From Mobilicoccus caccae (GTDB lineage Bacteria; Actinomycetota; Actinomycetes; Actinomycetales; Dermatophilaceae), in assembly GCF_030161635.1 (NCBI RefSeq), contig NZ_BSUO01000001.1:3267199-3331198 (forward strand): a stretch of 64,000 nucleotides of DNA, read 5' to 3'. Numbering within the stretch: the stretch's first letter is position 1; each line of letters opens with the position of its first letter. Shown here piece by piece: positions 1-8,333 of this stretch. The translations under genes were made by a program, and so were the position numbers. The notes under the pieces were generated by a model that saw only the letters and a program-made list of their open reading frames with translations, ran no database searches and was not told the origin of the DNA.

Positions 1-816
1 GCCGTCGTGGATCTCGGCCCGCGTCTGCACCTTGCGCGCCATCTCACACGAGGGCCACAACGTGTCGTTCTCGCCGCAGACGAGCAGCATCGGCGCCTCC
101 GACGTCTCGACCGGGATGGTCGCCGCGGCCTCGGCATCAGGTTGCGTGGACAGCGAGGTGCGGTAGAGCTCGACGGTCTCCTGCTGCGAACCCGACTGGG
201 CGTAGGGCACGTACGGCACGGGGTGACCGCCGAGACTCCACGTGGACCCGATGTTCACCATCCGCCAGATCTCGGCCAGGTCGATCCCCGCCCACACGAC
301 GTGCGAGGGCACGTTGGCGACGACGGCCTTGACGTCCGGCGAGCGCGTAGCCACCAGCAGCGCCGCCTCGGCCCCCTTGGACCCGCCGAGGATCCCGATC
401 CGGTCCGGATCCACACGCTCCTGACGTCCGAGCCACGCGAGCGCCGTGTCGAACGTCTCCAGCGGCAGTTCCTCCATGCGCGGCACCTGGCCGGGCGCAC
501 CCCAGTACGACAGGGCCAGCGTCGAATAGCCCTCCGCGGCCAGCGCTCGGGCCATCCCGTCGGATCTCCGCGACAGGCCACCCTCGGAGCCGCCGAGAAC
601 GAGGATCGCCGGCGCGCGTCCCGACCCCGGCGCGGGGTAGAAGTTGCCGATCAGCCCGTCCTCGGTGACCCGCTGACCGCCGGCGGCCGGCTCCACGACC
701 TCGATCTCCGGCGCCCACGGCTTCCAGATCGCCAGCACGACCGCGACGATCAGCAGCACGCCCAGCAGGCCTGCGCAGCCGATGCCGCACCCCTTGACCA
801 CCCGACGTCCTGCCAC
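1..816 (-). CDS. Alpha/beta hydrolase, BAAT/acyl-CoA thioesterase C-terminal type (partial, 3' end outside window)
   Basis: The reading frame is open to the left window edge (272 codons seen). It starts at a GTG at 816, preceded by GGGGAG at 5-nt spacing. One N-terminal membrane segment (about residues 6-22) is followed by an alpha/beta hydrolase fold. The nucleophile elbow is G-G-S-K-G within GILGGSKGAE, and the acid residue is probably the Asp in CGENDTLWPS. The segment ILVLGGSEGG lies at the oxyanion-hole strand. This pattern matches the BAAT/dienelactone-hydrolase-like family, which cleaves acyl thioesters or esters. The membrane anchor suggests the catalytic part acts outside the cell. 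The substrate cannot be told. The catalytic His lies beyond the window. Confidence 0.75.
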   Translation of the reverse strand, partial: MAGRRVVKGCGIGCAGLLGVLLIVAVVLAIWKPWAPEIEVVEPAAGGQRVTEDGLIGNFYPAPGSGRAPAILVLGGSEGGLSRRSDGMARALAAEGYSTLALSYWGAPGQVPRMEELPLETFDTALAWLGRQERVDPDRIGILGGSKGAEAALLVATRSPDVKAVVANVPSHVVWAGIDLAEIWRMVNIGSTWSLGGHPVPYVPYAQSGSQQETVELYRTSLSTQPDAEAAATIPVETSEAPMLLVCGENDTLWPSCEMARKVQTRAEIHDG

Positions 817-947
817 GGCACTCCCCGCCTTCGTTGCGTGTCCTGTCCACAGTAGGACGCCCGCCGCGGGGAGACGGCGATACGGGGGAGGTGTCCCGGC
901 CGTCCGCTCGCCTGTGGCCTCGGGCGAACCGCGCCGGCGAGCGCCGC

Positions 948-1868
948 TCAGGCGCGCTTGCTCAACGTCCCCAGCTTCTCGACCACCTGATCACCACTCC
1001 AGTCCGACACGGCCAGGCTCCGCCGCAGCGTCATCAACGGACGCTCGCGGTCCAGCGGCTTCTCCTCCAACTGGAACGCCGTGGTGAACCCGGCCTTCTC
1101 CAGGTGCGGCAGGGCGGCCGGGTTCCAGGCGCCGTACGGAAAGGCGAAGGTCTCGACCGGCTGACCGGAGTGGTCCTGCAACGTCTTTCGCGCGTCGACG
1201 AACTGGGTGCGGAAGTCCTTGGCGGTGTACTTGCGCACGTCGTGGTGGTCGTAGGTGTGGCAGCCGATGGTGATGCCCGCGTCGGCCATCTCCTTGATCT
1301 GCGCCTTCGTCGTCCATCCGGAGTTGCCGATGACGACCGACATGATGAACCAGGTGCCCGTCATCCCCCGCTCGACGAGAGCCGGCAGAGCCCGCGAGAC
1401 CTGGTTGTCCTTGCCGTCGTCGAACGACAGGATCACGGGCCGCTCCGGCAGCGCCGCCCCGGTCGTGAGGTGCGCCTGGTACTGATCCGGGCTGATCGTC
1501 GTGTACCCGGCCCCCTTGATCGCGTCGAGTTGCCGCCCGAACGCGGCGGGTTCGACGACGAGCAGCTGCTTGGTGTAGGACGTGTCGCCGCCTTCGTACG
1601 GGCGCACCTGGTGATAGCAGAGGACGGGGACGACGGCCCGCGCGGCGATGTCGGCCGGACTCGCCGGTGCCGCAGGGGTCGTCGTGCTCGTCGGACTCGT
1701 CGCGGGACTCGTGGCGGAGCCGGGTGGCGCCGCGGACGGGGCCTGCGACCCGTCGGGTGCGGCCTGTCCCCCGTTCTCCTGACCGCAGCCGGCCACCAGT
1801 CCGACCGCTCCCACCATCGCCGCACCGAGGATCCCTCGGCGTGAGATGGGCAGCTCGGACATCCCCAT
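948..1868 (-). CDS. Polysaccharide deacetylase lipoprotein (NodB fold)
   Basis: 306 residues. The N-terminus has a twin-arginine-like SRRGILG stretch, a hydrophobic segment and a lipobox ending VAGC, so it is probably an exported lipoprotein. An Ala/Pro/Thr/Ser-rich linker follows (about residues 30-75). The catalytic domain has PVLCYHQV, the metal-binding SFDD, the second metal motif HTYDHHD, and FPYGAWN. These are the usual motifs of carbohydrate esterase family 4, which removes N- or O-acetyl groups from cell-wall glycans. An alternative start lies two codons downstream (ATG at 1862). A peptidoglycan or teichoic-type substrate is inferred. Confidence 0.85.
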   Translation of the reverse strand: MGMSELPISRRGILGAAMVGAVGLVAGCGQENGGQAAPDGSQAPSAAPPGSATSPATSPTSTTTPAAPASPADIAARAVVPVLCYHQVRPYEGGDTSYTKQLLVVEPAAFGRQLDAIKGAGYTTISPDQYQAHLTTGAALPERPVILSFDDGKDNQVSRALPALVERGMTGTWFIMSVVIGNSGWTTKAQIKEMADAGITIGCHTYDHHDVRKYTAKDFRTQFVDARKTLQDHSGQPVETFAFPYGAWNPAALPHLEKAGFTTAFQLEEKPLDRERPLMTLRRSLAVSDWSGDQVVEKLGTLSKRA

Positions 1869-1987
1869 GCGGACTCGTCCTACGTCGTGAACACGGCGTC
1901 ACGAACCTCTCGTGACGGACAGCTCGGCGCGGACGCCTCGTCGCGCTCACGTCGTCACGGACTCCCCCGATCGGGGCCCCCACCTGC

Positions 1988-2599
1988 TTACCGCTGCAGG
2001 TACCCCCGGCGCCACCAGGCTTCGTCCTCGCCTTGGTCAGGATTTCCCAAGGGATACGTCGCGATCAGCTCGTGCGGGACGGGCCCGCTGCCCAGGTGGG
2101 AGGCCACGAGGTCGACGCCCTCGGCCTGCCAGGGCGGGCCGTCGTACAGGTCGAGGACGCCCAGAAGGTGTCGCAGGTCACGGGGCCTCGGAGATCGGGC
2201 GATCGTGACATGCGGGACGAATGCCCCGCCCTCGACGCGGGTGCCGGCAGCGACGGCGGCATGTCGCGCTCCGACGCCGAGGCGTTCGAGCTCCGCCCGG
2301 TCCTCCTCGGACGTCGCCACGTCGGCCCACAGGACCCGCGCCGCGAGTGCTCCGCCGAAGACGCCGCCGCCGCGCAGACGCAGGGTCAGAGGGCGACGCC
2401 GGGCGCAGGCGTTCTCGAGGCGCTCACACAGGTCGTCGAGATCGACGTCGTCGACGTCCGGCAGAAAGGCGAGTGTGATGTGCCACCGGTCGGGATCGCT
2501 CCACCGCAGCGCCGGCTCGGCCACGCGGCGGGGGTCGAGAAAGTGGTCCAGGTCCTCCCGCGCCCGCTCGGGCACCGGCAGACTCACGAAGTACCTCAC
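1988..2599 (-). CDS. thpR: RNA 2',3'-cyclic phosphodiesterase (2'-5' RNA ligase family)
   Basis: 203 residues from a GTG at 2599, chosen because RYFVSLPVPE is where this family normally begins; an upstream ATG at 2662 would add 21 low-complexity residues. The two H-x-T motifs of the 2H phosphoesterase superfamily are present as WHITLAF and FVPHVTIAR. The family opens 2',3'-cyclic phosphates on RNA ends to 2'-phosphates and can reversibly join 2'-5' links in vitro. Its cellular role in bacteria is unclear. It stands alone on the minus strand, divergent from the secreted phosphoesterase. Confidence 0.82.
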   Translation of the reverse strand: MRYFVSLPVPERAREDLDHFLDPRRVAEPALRWSDPDRWHITLAFLPDVDDVDLDDLCERLENACARRRPLTLRLRGGGVFGGALAARVLWADVATSEEDRAELERLGVGARHAAVAAGTRVEGGAFVPHVTIARSPRPRDLRHLLGVLDLYDGPPWQAEGVDLVASHLGSGPVPHELIATYPLGNPDQGEDEAWWRRGYLQR

Positions 2600-2962
2600 A
2601 GCCCGCTCACCCCTCACCCGCTCATTCCCACCTCGAACAGCACCTCCGGTCCGACACAGCACCGCATGCGCGGCTGTTTCGCCCTCACCTACTGTCCCAG
2701 GAGAGAGTGCGGTGAGCGCTCATGTGGCGGGTGCGCGCCGATCTCCGCGGCACCGAACGGGATTCGCCGGCGCCTGACGCTCAGGCAGCATTCAGCTTTC
2801 GCTACCCCTGCGGTCACGTCGATGTCACCCGGACCTCGGCAGGATGACCAGGCCACGGGGACCACGGCCCTCGGCGCGCTCGAGACGACGGTCATGCACC
2901 CGACTCTCCCCGTGCACCGGCATCGCCCTGGTCCACCCCCTTTCACGAGTGGAGACGTCTAC
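2600..2962. other. Intergenic region between divergent thpR and the secreted phosphoesterase
   Basis: About 360 bases without a convincing gene. Reading frames crossing it have arginine-rich, shadow-like composition. A GGAG at 2951-2954 serves as ribosome binding site for the gene at 2963. It presumably holds both promoters, but no clear -35/-10 pair or operator was seen. Confidence 0.5.
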
Positions 2963-5035
2963 ATGCCCTCACGCCCTCTGCGCGCCGTCGTCGCGCCCGC
3001 CCTCGTCACCGTCGTCGGTGCCGCAAGCGCCCTGTCGACCGTGATCAGCCCCGCCACCCCCACCGCAGCCGCCCCGGCGAGCGCCCCGACGGCCACCTCC
3101 GCCGCAGCGGACCTCTACGTCGGTGAGGTCGAGGTCGTCCGCGGCCCGGCCGGCACCAAGGCCGCCGCCGCGAAGAAGACCGTGACCGGGCGGGTCTTCG
3201 ACGACCAGAACAAGAACTCCCGCTACGACGGCCGGGAGAAGGGCGTCGCGGGTGTCGTCGTCTCCAACGGACGCGACGTGACCACGACCGGCAAGGACGG
3301 CGTCTACACGCTGCCGGTGTACGACAACATGACGATCACCGCCTCCCAGCCCGCGGGCTACCAGGTGCCGGTCGACGAGCACAACATCGCCCAGTTCTCC
3401 TACAACCACCTGCCCGCCGGAACCCCCGGCAAGCTCCGCTTCGGTGGCATCGCCCCCACCGGCCCGGTGCCCTCGGCGGTCAACTTCCCGATGGTGAAGT
3501 CGAAGGCGTCGGCGGCCACCAAGCAGAGCTGCATCACCGCCGGTGACCTGCAGACCTACTCCGGTCGCGAGATCGCCTACGCCACCCTCGGCGGGCTCAA
3601 GGACATGTCCGACCGCGGCAAGCTCGACGCCTGCGGTGTCCTCTTCCTCGGCGACGTCGCCGGCGACGACCTCGGTCTCTACCCGCAGATGAAGCAGGCG
3701 ATGAAGCTGATCGACGGCCCCATCCGCTTCCTGCCGGGCAACCACGACCTCGACTTCGACGCGACCGACCCCGACCACAGCCACGACACGTTCCGCGCGC
3801 AGATGGGCCCGGAGTACTTCTCCTACAACGTGGGTGACACCCACGTCATCGCCCTCAACGACGTGAAGTACCCCTGCGACACCAAGGTCGACAACGTCGG
3901 CGGCCGCCTGGGCAAGCAGTGCACCGACCCGAAGAACCCGCAGTACAACGGGCGCCTGGACGACAACCAGCTCACGTGGCTCAAGGCGGACATCGCGGCC
4001 ACCCCCAAGGACAAGCTCATCGTCATCGCGAGCCACATCCCGTTCCTCACCTACGCCGACATGACCTCCCCGGTCCACCAGCTCGACCAGGTCAAGGAGG
4101 TCTACTCCTGGCTCGAGGGCCGCAAGGTCGTGCACACCTCGGGGCACACGCACTCCATCGAGAACCTCAAGAAGGGCGACTCCTACGGGCCGTGGAAGAA
4201 GGTCATGGGCGTCGACGCACTGCCGTTCCCGCACATCGTCGCGGGCGCGATCTCGGGCGACTGGTACTCCGGCGACCTCAACGAGGAGGGCGTCCCGATG
4301 GCATTCCAGCGTGACGGCGGCCGCCCCGGCCTGCTCACGCTCGACATCGACGGCACCGAGTTCAAGGAGCGCTTCACGGTCCGCGGCGCGAAGGAGGGCG
4401 AGAAGCAGATGAACGTCGGCCTCAACACGCCGACCTACCGCAACTGGTTCACCACCCTGGACACCTGGCGCGCCAAGAACCCGAACAACGAGAAGGGCGC
4501 CGTGCCCCCGCTGAACTACAACGACCTCGGCGACCCGAACATGGTCACCGTCGACGAGCTCGGCAAGGGCGCGTGGATCACGACGAACTTCTTCATGGGC
4601 GCCACGGACTCCACCGTCGAGGTCACCGTCAACGGCAAGACCCACAAGGCCACCCGCACGCAGGCCGCCAAGGGTGAGGACACCCTCAGCGGCGCGGAGT
4701 ACTCCGACCCGGTCGCCGCGATCCGGCAGCTCTCGGTCGGCCGCACCGCCCAACAGTCCCACTCCGGCGACGAGCAGGCCCAGGGTTACCGCCTCTACCG
4801 CGGCAGCCAGTACGGCCCCGGCGCCGCCCGCCCGGGCAACAACCTCGCCGACCGCATGCACCACCTGTGGAAGCTCGACCTGCCCAAGGACCTCTCCGAG
4901 GGCGTGCACCGCGCGCAGGTGAAGGCGACCGACTCCTACGGTCGCACCTTCACCCAGTCCTACGCGTTCACGGTGGTCAAGGAGCGTCCGCAGATGGAGT
5001 TCCGCAAGCAGCTCTTCCCGACCCCGCAGAACTGA
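2963..5035 (+). CDS. Secreted calcineurin-like metallophosphoesterase
   Basis: 690 residues. The frame is open far upstream, but the ATG at 2963 follows GGAG and begins a normal Sec signal peptide (MPSRPLRAVVAP, then a hydrophobic stretch and an Ala-rich cleavage region near residue 35-45). Order: signal; N-terminal beta domain (TGRVFDDQNKNSRYDG, a B-type repeat) near 75-130; metallophosphatase core with AGDLQ, FLGDVAGDD, GNHDLDFD, ASHIPF and TSGHTHS; then a C-terminal beta domain. These metal-binding motifs match the calcineurin-like fold with flanking MetallophosN/C domains. It probably cleaves phosphoesters outside the cell. The first core motif reads AGDLQ, a mild variant of D-x-H. A terminator-like hairpin follows. 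Confidence 0.88.
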   Translation: MPSRPLRAVVAPALVTVVGAASALSTVISPATPTAAAPASAPTATSAAADLYVGEVEVVRGPAGTKAAAAKKTVTGRVFDDQNKNSRYDGREKGVAGVVVSNGRDVTTTGKDGVYTLPVYDNMTITASQPAGYQVPVDEHNIAQFSYNHLPAGTPGKLRFGGIAPTGPVPSAVNFPMVKSKASAATKQSCITAGDLQTYSGREIAYATLGGLKDMSDRGKLDACGVLFLGDVAGDDLGLYPQMKQAMKLIDGPIRFLPGNHDLDFDATDPDHSHDTFRAQMGPEYFSYNVGDTHVIALNDVKYPCDTKVDNVGGRLGKQCTDPKNPQYNGRLDDNQLTWLKADIAATPKDKLIVIASHIPFLTYADMTSPVHQLDQVKEVYSWLEGRKVVHTSGHTHSIENLKKGDSYGPWKKVMGVDALPFPHIVAGAISGDWYSGDLNEEGVPMAFQRDGGRPGLLTLDIDGTEFKERFTVRGAKEGEKQMNVGLNTPTYRNWFTTLDTWRAKNPNNEKGAVPPLNYNDLGDPNMVTVDELGKGAWITTNFFMGATDSTVEVTVNGKTHKATRTQAAKGEDTLSGAEYSDPVAAIRQLSVGRTAQQSHSGDEQAQGYRLYRGSQYGPGAARPGNNLADRMHHLWKLDLPKDLSEGVHRAQVKATDSYGRTFTQSYAFTVVKERPQMEFRKQLFPTPQN

Positions 5036-5078
5036 CGACCGACGGAGGCACCTCGCCTCCAGGGGTGAGTCCAAAGGT

Positions 5079-5115
5079 GAGAGGCCGCGTCCGGCATGTC
5101 CGGGCGCGGCCTCTC
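5079..5115 (+). terminator. Terminator-like hairpin after the phosphoesterase gene
   Basis: GAGAGGCCGCG (5079-5089) pairs perfectly with CGCGGCCTCTC (5105-5115) around a 15-nt loop that can pair further (TCCGG with CCGGG). It lies 44 nt after the stop codon. There is no long T tract, which is common in GC-rich actinobacteria. Confidence 0.7.
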
Positions 5116-5159
5116 GCGTCCCGCTGCAGCAGTCGGGCGACAGCGACCCTTGCACAGCC

Positions 5160-5177
5160 TGTAGTAGACGTACTACA
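5160..5177 (+). promoter_or_regulatory. Perfect inverted repeat (candidate operator) before the ABC exporter
   Basis: TGTAGTA and TACTACA form 7-bp perfect arms around GACG, ending 9 bp before the ATG at 5187. The position overlaps where transcription or translation begins, so a bound repressor would block the operon. The XRE regulator encoded three genes downstream (6997) is the obvious candidate, by inference. Confidence 0.55.
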
Positions 5178-5186
5178 TTCAGTTCC

Positions 5187-6152
5187 ATGAAGACGATAGG
5201 TGAACCGGTGATCGAGCTCGCCGGGCTCGAGGTGTCGTACGGGAGCAACCACGTGCTGCGCGGCATCGATCTGCGGATCGGGCACGGCGAGGTGGTCGCC
5301 CTCCTCGGCCCCAACGGCGCGGGCAAGACCACGACGATCGAGATCCTCGAGGGATTTCGGGGGCCGTCGGCCGGCACCGTGCAGGTGCTCGGCGAGAACC
5401 CCCTCACCGCCGATGAGGCCTGGCGCGCCCGCGTCGGCGTCGTCCTGCAGTCCTGACGCGACCACCCCAAGTGGCGGGTCCGGGAGTTCCTCGCCCACCT
5501 CGGCGAGTTCTACCGCCCCTACTCCACGGACGACCGGCCGCGCCCCTGGGACATCGACGATCTCCTCGCGCGCGTCGGCCTCACCGATCTCGCGCACCGC
5601 CAGATCGTCAAGCTCTCCGGAGGTCAGCGGCGACGCCTCGACGTGGCGGTGGGCATCGTGGGTCGCCCGGAGGTCCTCTTCCTCGACGAGCCCACGGCCG
5701 GCTTCGACCCGGCCGCGCGGCGCGACTTCCACGACCTCATCCATTCCCTCTCCGACTCCGACGTGACGATCCTGCTCACCACGCACGACCTGGCGGAGGC
5801 CGAGAAGTTGTCCGACAGAGTCGTCGTCCTCGCCGGTGGGGTGATCGTCGCCGACGACTCCCCCGACGCCCTGCGGCTCGCGGTGTCCCGTACCTCCGAG
5901 GTGCGCTACCGCCGCGACGGCGTGATGGAGGTCCATGCGTGCAGCGACCCGGCCGATCACCTGCGCGGCGTCCTGACGGCCCCGGGCGGACCGGTCACCG
6001 ACCTGGAGGTCCGCCGCGCCACCCTCGAGGACGCCTACCTCGACCTCGTCCTGCGGGTCGAGAACGGCGATCCCCCGCCACGCGACCTCGCCCTCGCTCC
6101 CGGGCGCCCCGGCCCCGCCCACCCTCCGACCGACACCAGTGAGGTGGCGTGA
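5187..6152 (+). pseudogene. ABC-2 type exporter ATP-binding protein, interrupted by an in-frame TGA
   Basis: The frame would give 321 residues. Walker A is GPNGAGKTTT, the signature is LSGGQRRRLD, Walker B is VLFLDEPTAG, and the H-loop is TTHDLAEAE. At 5454-5456 the frame reads CAG TCC TGA CGC GAC CAC. Relatives of this family have Trp here (VLQSWRDH...KWR), so the change is TGG to TGA. No frameshift is involved: the downstream part stays in the same frame. As sequenced, translation would stop after 89 residues, just before the Q-loop-adjacent region. A sequencing error or a real nonsense mutation are both possible. The stop at 6150-6152 overlaps the permease start (TGATG). Confidence 0.8.
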
Positions 6153-6991
6153 TGAACCCCGTGATCGCCGGCGCCCTGCGCCAGGTCCGCATCGAGACCC
6201 GTATCCAACTGCTGTCGCTGACGGGACTCAGTTGGCTCCTCTGGCCCGCCATCGGCCTGGGCGTGCTCTTCTTCCTGCGCGACACCTCCGTCATGCAGAC
6301 CTCGGTGAGCCTCGCGCAGCTCGGCACCCCGGGCGTCATCGCCATGTACATCGTCACCGGCGGGCTGCTGGGGATCGCCGGCGCCCTGAGCGCCGAACGC
6401 GAGGACGGGACGCTCCTGCGGGCCAAGGCCGTGCCGGGCGGGATCGCCGCGCACCTGCTCGGCAACGTCGTCACCTACGGCCTGGTGGCGTTGCTGCCGG
6501 TCTCCGTGATCCTCGTCGGCGCCGCCCTGACGGTGGACGGCGTCCTGCCCACCACCGCCGACCGGTGGCTCCTGCTCTTCGGGGTGAGCCTCCTCGCCCT
6601 CGTCTCGACGATGCCGGCCGGAGCCGTGATCGGTGCCGTCGTGCGCGGCCCGCTGGCGATGGGCATCATCGGCATGCTCATCACGGCCAGCCTGGCGATC
6701 AGCGGCATCTTCTACCCACTCGCGGCGCTCCCGACGTGGCTGCAGTGGGTGGGACAGGCGCTGCCCACGTACTGGGTGGGGGTCGGCCTGCGCGCCGCGA
6801 TCCTGCCGGCCGAGGCCTCGGTGCTGGAACTGCACGGCTCCTGGCAGTTGGGCACCATGCTCGTCATGCTCCTCACCTGGGCGGTCGTCGGCGCGATCGC
6901 TGCTCCGATCGCGTTGCGGCGCATGGCTCGGCGCCAGTCCGGGTCCGCGGTGAGCGCCGCCCGCGAGCGCGTCCTGACCAAGGGATACTGA
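6152..6991 (+). CDS. ABC-2 type transporter permease
   Basis: 279 residues from the ATG at 6152, whose A is the last base of the ATPase stop, indicating translational coupling. About six membrane helices can be seen (for example WLLWPAIGLGVLFFL, PVSVILVGAALTV, IIGMLITASLAISGIFYPL). The segment ISGIFYPLAALPTWLQ with LPTYWVGVGLR is typical of the DrrB/ABC-2 family. With the preceding ATPase it would form an exporter of drugs or lipids; the substrate is unknown. The coupling means the TGA in the ATPase could also lower permease expression. Confidence 0.85.
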   Translation: MNPVIAGALRQVRIETRIQLLSLTGLSWLLWPAIGLGVLFFLRDTSVMQTSVSLAQLGTPGVIAMYIVTGGLLGIAGALSAEREDGTLLRAKAVPGGIAAHLLGNVVTYGLVALLPVSVILVGAALTVDGVLPTTADRWLLLFGVSLLALVSTMPAGAVIGAVVRGPLAMGIIGMLITASLAISGIFYPLAALPTWLQWVGQALPTYWVGVGLRAAILPAEASVLELHGSWQLGTMLVMLLTWAVVGAIAAPIALRRMARRQSGSAVSAARERVLTKGY

Positions 6992-6996
6992 GGCCC

Positions 6997-7254
6997 ATGT
7001 CCGAGGAGGCACAGGGCCGGGAACAGGTCCACAACCGGATCGCGATGCTGCGCGCCGAACGCGGCGTCTCCCGGCGTCGGTTGGCCGAGGCGCTCGGCGT
7101 GCATTACCAGACGATCGGCTACCTCGAACGGGGCGAGTACTCGCCGAGCCTGTTCGTCGCGCTCCGCATCGCGGAGTACTTCGACGTGCCGGTCGAGGTC
7201 GTCTTCTCCCTCACGGAGTTCCCCCGCCTGGGCGCCGGCGAACGCTCGGCCTGA
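6997..7254 (+). CDS. Small XRE-family transcriptional regulator
   Basis: 85 residues, made almost entirely of one helix-turn-helix domain: IAMLRAERGVSRRRLAEALG, then VHYQTIGYLERGEYSPSL as the recognition part. The ATG lies 5 nt after the permease stop, so it is the third gene of the exporter operon. This single-domain type (YozG-like) often sits beside membrane-protein genes and controls them. It is likely to bind the inverted repeat at 5160-5177; that link is inferred. Confidence 0.85.
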   Translation: MSEEAQGREQVHNRIAMLRAERGVSRRRLAEALGVHYQTIGYLERGEYSPSLFVALRIAEYFDVPVEVVFSLTEFPRLGAGERSA

Positions 7255-7271
7255 CCCGCAGCCTTCCGTCT

Positions 7272-7291
7272 ACCGTACGCCCCACCGTACG
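7272..7291 (+). promoter_or_regulatory. Direct repeats ACCGTACG before the MNT/HEPN pair
   Basis: ACCGTACG occurs at 7272-7279 and 7284-7291, a 12-bp period just 9 nt before the antitoxin start. CGTACG is itself palindromic. This is where autoregulation of a toxin-antitoxin operon would act. Role inferred only. Confidence 0.35.
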
Positions 7292-7299
7292 ATCGAGGC

Positions 7300-7710
7300 A
7301 TGTCGATCTCCGTCACGGATTCCCTCGCGCACCTGGAGGCGGCCGTGGCGAACGGGCGCCTGGGTCGCGCGTGCGAGGAGTACGGCGTGGAACTGGTGAC
7401 CCTGTTCGGCAGCGCCCACCACGGCACCGATCCGCACGACGTCGACATGGCCGTCGGGTTCCGACACGGCATCGAGCGAGACCTCCTCGGCGTAGTCGGG
7501 GCACTCGCCGAGTTCGTCCCCGGCGACCACCTCGACGTGATGGACCTGGATCGCGCCGGGCCCGTGGCTCGCGTCGAAGCACTCGTCGCCGCCCGCGTTC
7601 TGTACGAGGCGGACGCCGAAGTGTTCAACCGCCGCGAGATGCAGGCCCTCGGGGAGTACCTCGACACCGCCTACCTCCGCGAGAGCCTGATCCGGGAGCT
7701 GGCCCGATGA
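7300..7710 (+). CDS. mntA: MNT-domain nucleotidyltransferase antitoxin (MntA-like)
   Basis: 136 residues. The nucleotidyltransferase motif is TLFGSAHHGTDPHDVDMAV, i.e. G-S then D-x-D eleven residues on. In type VII toxin-antitoxin systems this enzyme adds AMP to a tyrosine near the RNase motif of its HEPN partner and so silences it. The downstream gene is exactly such a partner, and its start overlaps this stop (ATGA at 7707-7710). Size and order match known MntA-HepT pairs, although this protein is slightly long because of a C-terminal helix. Confidence 0.82.
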   Translation: MSISVTDSLAHLEAAVANGRLGRACEEYGVELVTLFGSAHHGTDPHDVDMAVGFRHGIERDLLGVVGALAEFVPGDHLDVMDLDRAGPVARVEALVAARVLYEADAEVFNRREMQALGEYLDTAYLRESLIRELAR

Positions 7711-8141
7711 GAACTCCCGACGTCGGTGTCGTGTCGACGCGCCTCGCGGTCATGCATGACCTTCTCGGATACCTCGCCGGGCTCGAGGCGCTCGGCGGTG
7801 ATGAACTACGTGCCGATCTCGGATTGCGGCTGGCCGTGGAGCGAGCCCTGTGTCAGCTCGTCGATCAGGCGGTCGACATCAACGCGCACATCGCTGCCCG
7901 AGTCATCGGACGGGCACCGACCACCCAGCGCGAATCCTTCGACCTCGCCGCTCGGGCGGGATACCTGAGCACGGACCTGGCCTCGGCACTGACACCGTCG
8001 ATCGGGCTCCGGAACGTCCTCGTCCACGACTACGTCTCCGCCGATCTCGACCTCGTCGCCGCGGCCGTCCCACTCGCGCTGCGGGAGTACCGCGCCTTCG
8101 TCACCGCGATGGCCCGAGCGTTCGCGCCTCCGCCGGACTGA
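7707..8141 (+). CDS. hepT: HEPN-domain RNase toxin (HepT-like)
   Basis: 144 residues, all-helical in appearance. The R-x4-H-x-Y active site is RNVLVHDY near residues 104-111, with both the catalytic His and the Tyr that is the AMPylation target. Starting at the ATG at 7707 gives a 4-nt overlap with the MNT gene, as expected for a co-translated pair. HepT proteins cut RNA, in known cases tRNA, when released from AMPylation. The motif is intact, so the toxin is probably functional. Confidence 0.82.
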   Translation: MRTPDVGVVSTRLAVMHDLLGYLAGLEALGGDELRADLGLRLAVERALCQLVDQAVDINAHIAARVIGRAPTTQRESFDLAARAGYLSTDLASALTPSIGLRNVLVHDYVSADLDLVAAAVPLALREYRAFVTAMARAFAPPPD

Positions 8142-8333
8142 CGGGTTCCGTCGCCCCCGGAGCTCCCCCGTCGGTATCCACCTCGGTGAACACTCCCGGG
8201 TGAGCACGGGGAATCCGGCGGATCGACGTGATGTTGACTCCGGCGCCCGGTCCCACGAGCCCGGACCCCCGCGGCGGGTCGCCGGTCCACTCTCACACCT
8301 GCCGACGCAGGCGGGTCCACCGATCGGAGTCAC

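Noticed and set aside
137..850. 237-codon frame on the minus strand at the window start
   Set aside because: It overlaps the hydrolase gene in another frame of the same strand. Only the frame starting at 816 and open to position 1 has the hydrolase motifs.
2033..2962. 310-codon N-terminal extension of the secreted phosphoesterase
   Set aside because: The extension runs antisense over thpR, has shadow composition, and would bury the signal peptide. The ATG at 2963 has a ribosome binding site.
5454..5456. Selenocysteine or recoded TGA in the ABC ATPase
   Set aside because: The position is a conserved Trp in a family that never uses selenocysteine, and no selenocysteine-insertion hairpin was seen next to it. 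TGA ends many other genes here.
2969..5470. Very long open frames opposite real genes (also opposite ppdK at 20290-23187, ilvD-1 at 16718-18514 and ilvD-2 at 36517-38808)
   Set aside because: High GC content leaves antisense frames open. Their translations are Arg/Gly/Val/Asp-rich without family motifs, while the other strand has complete, recognisable proteins.
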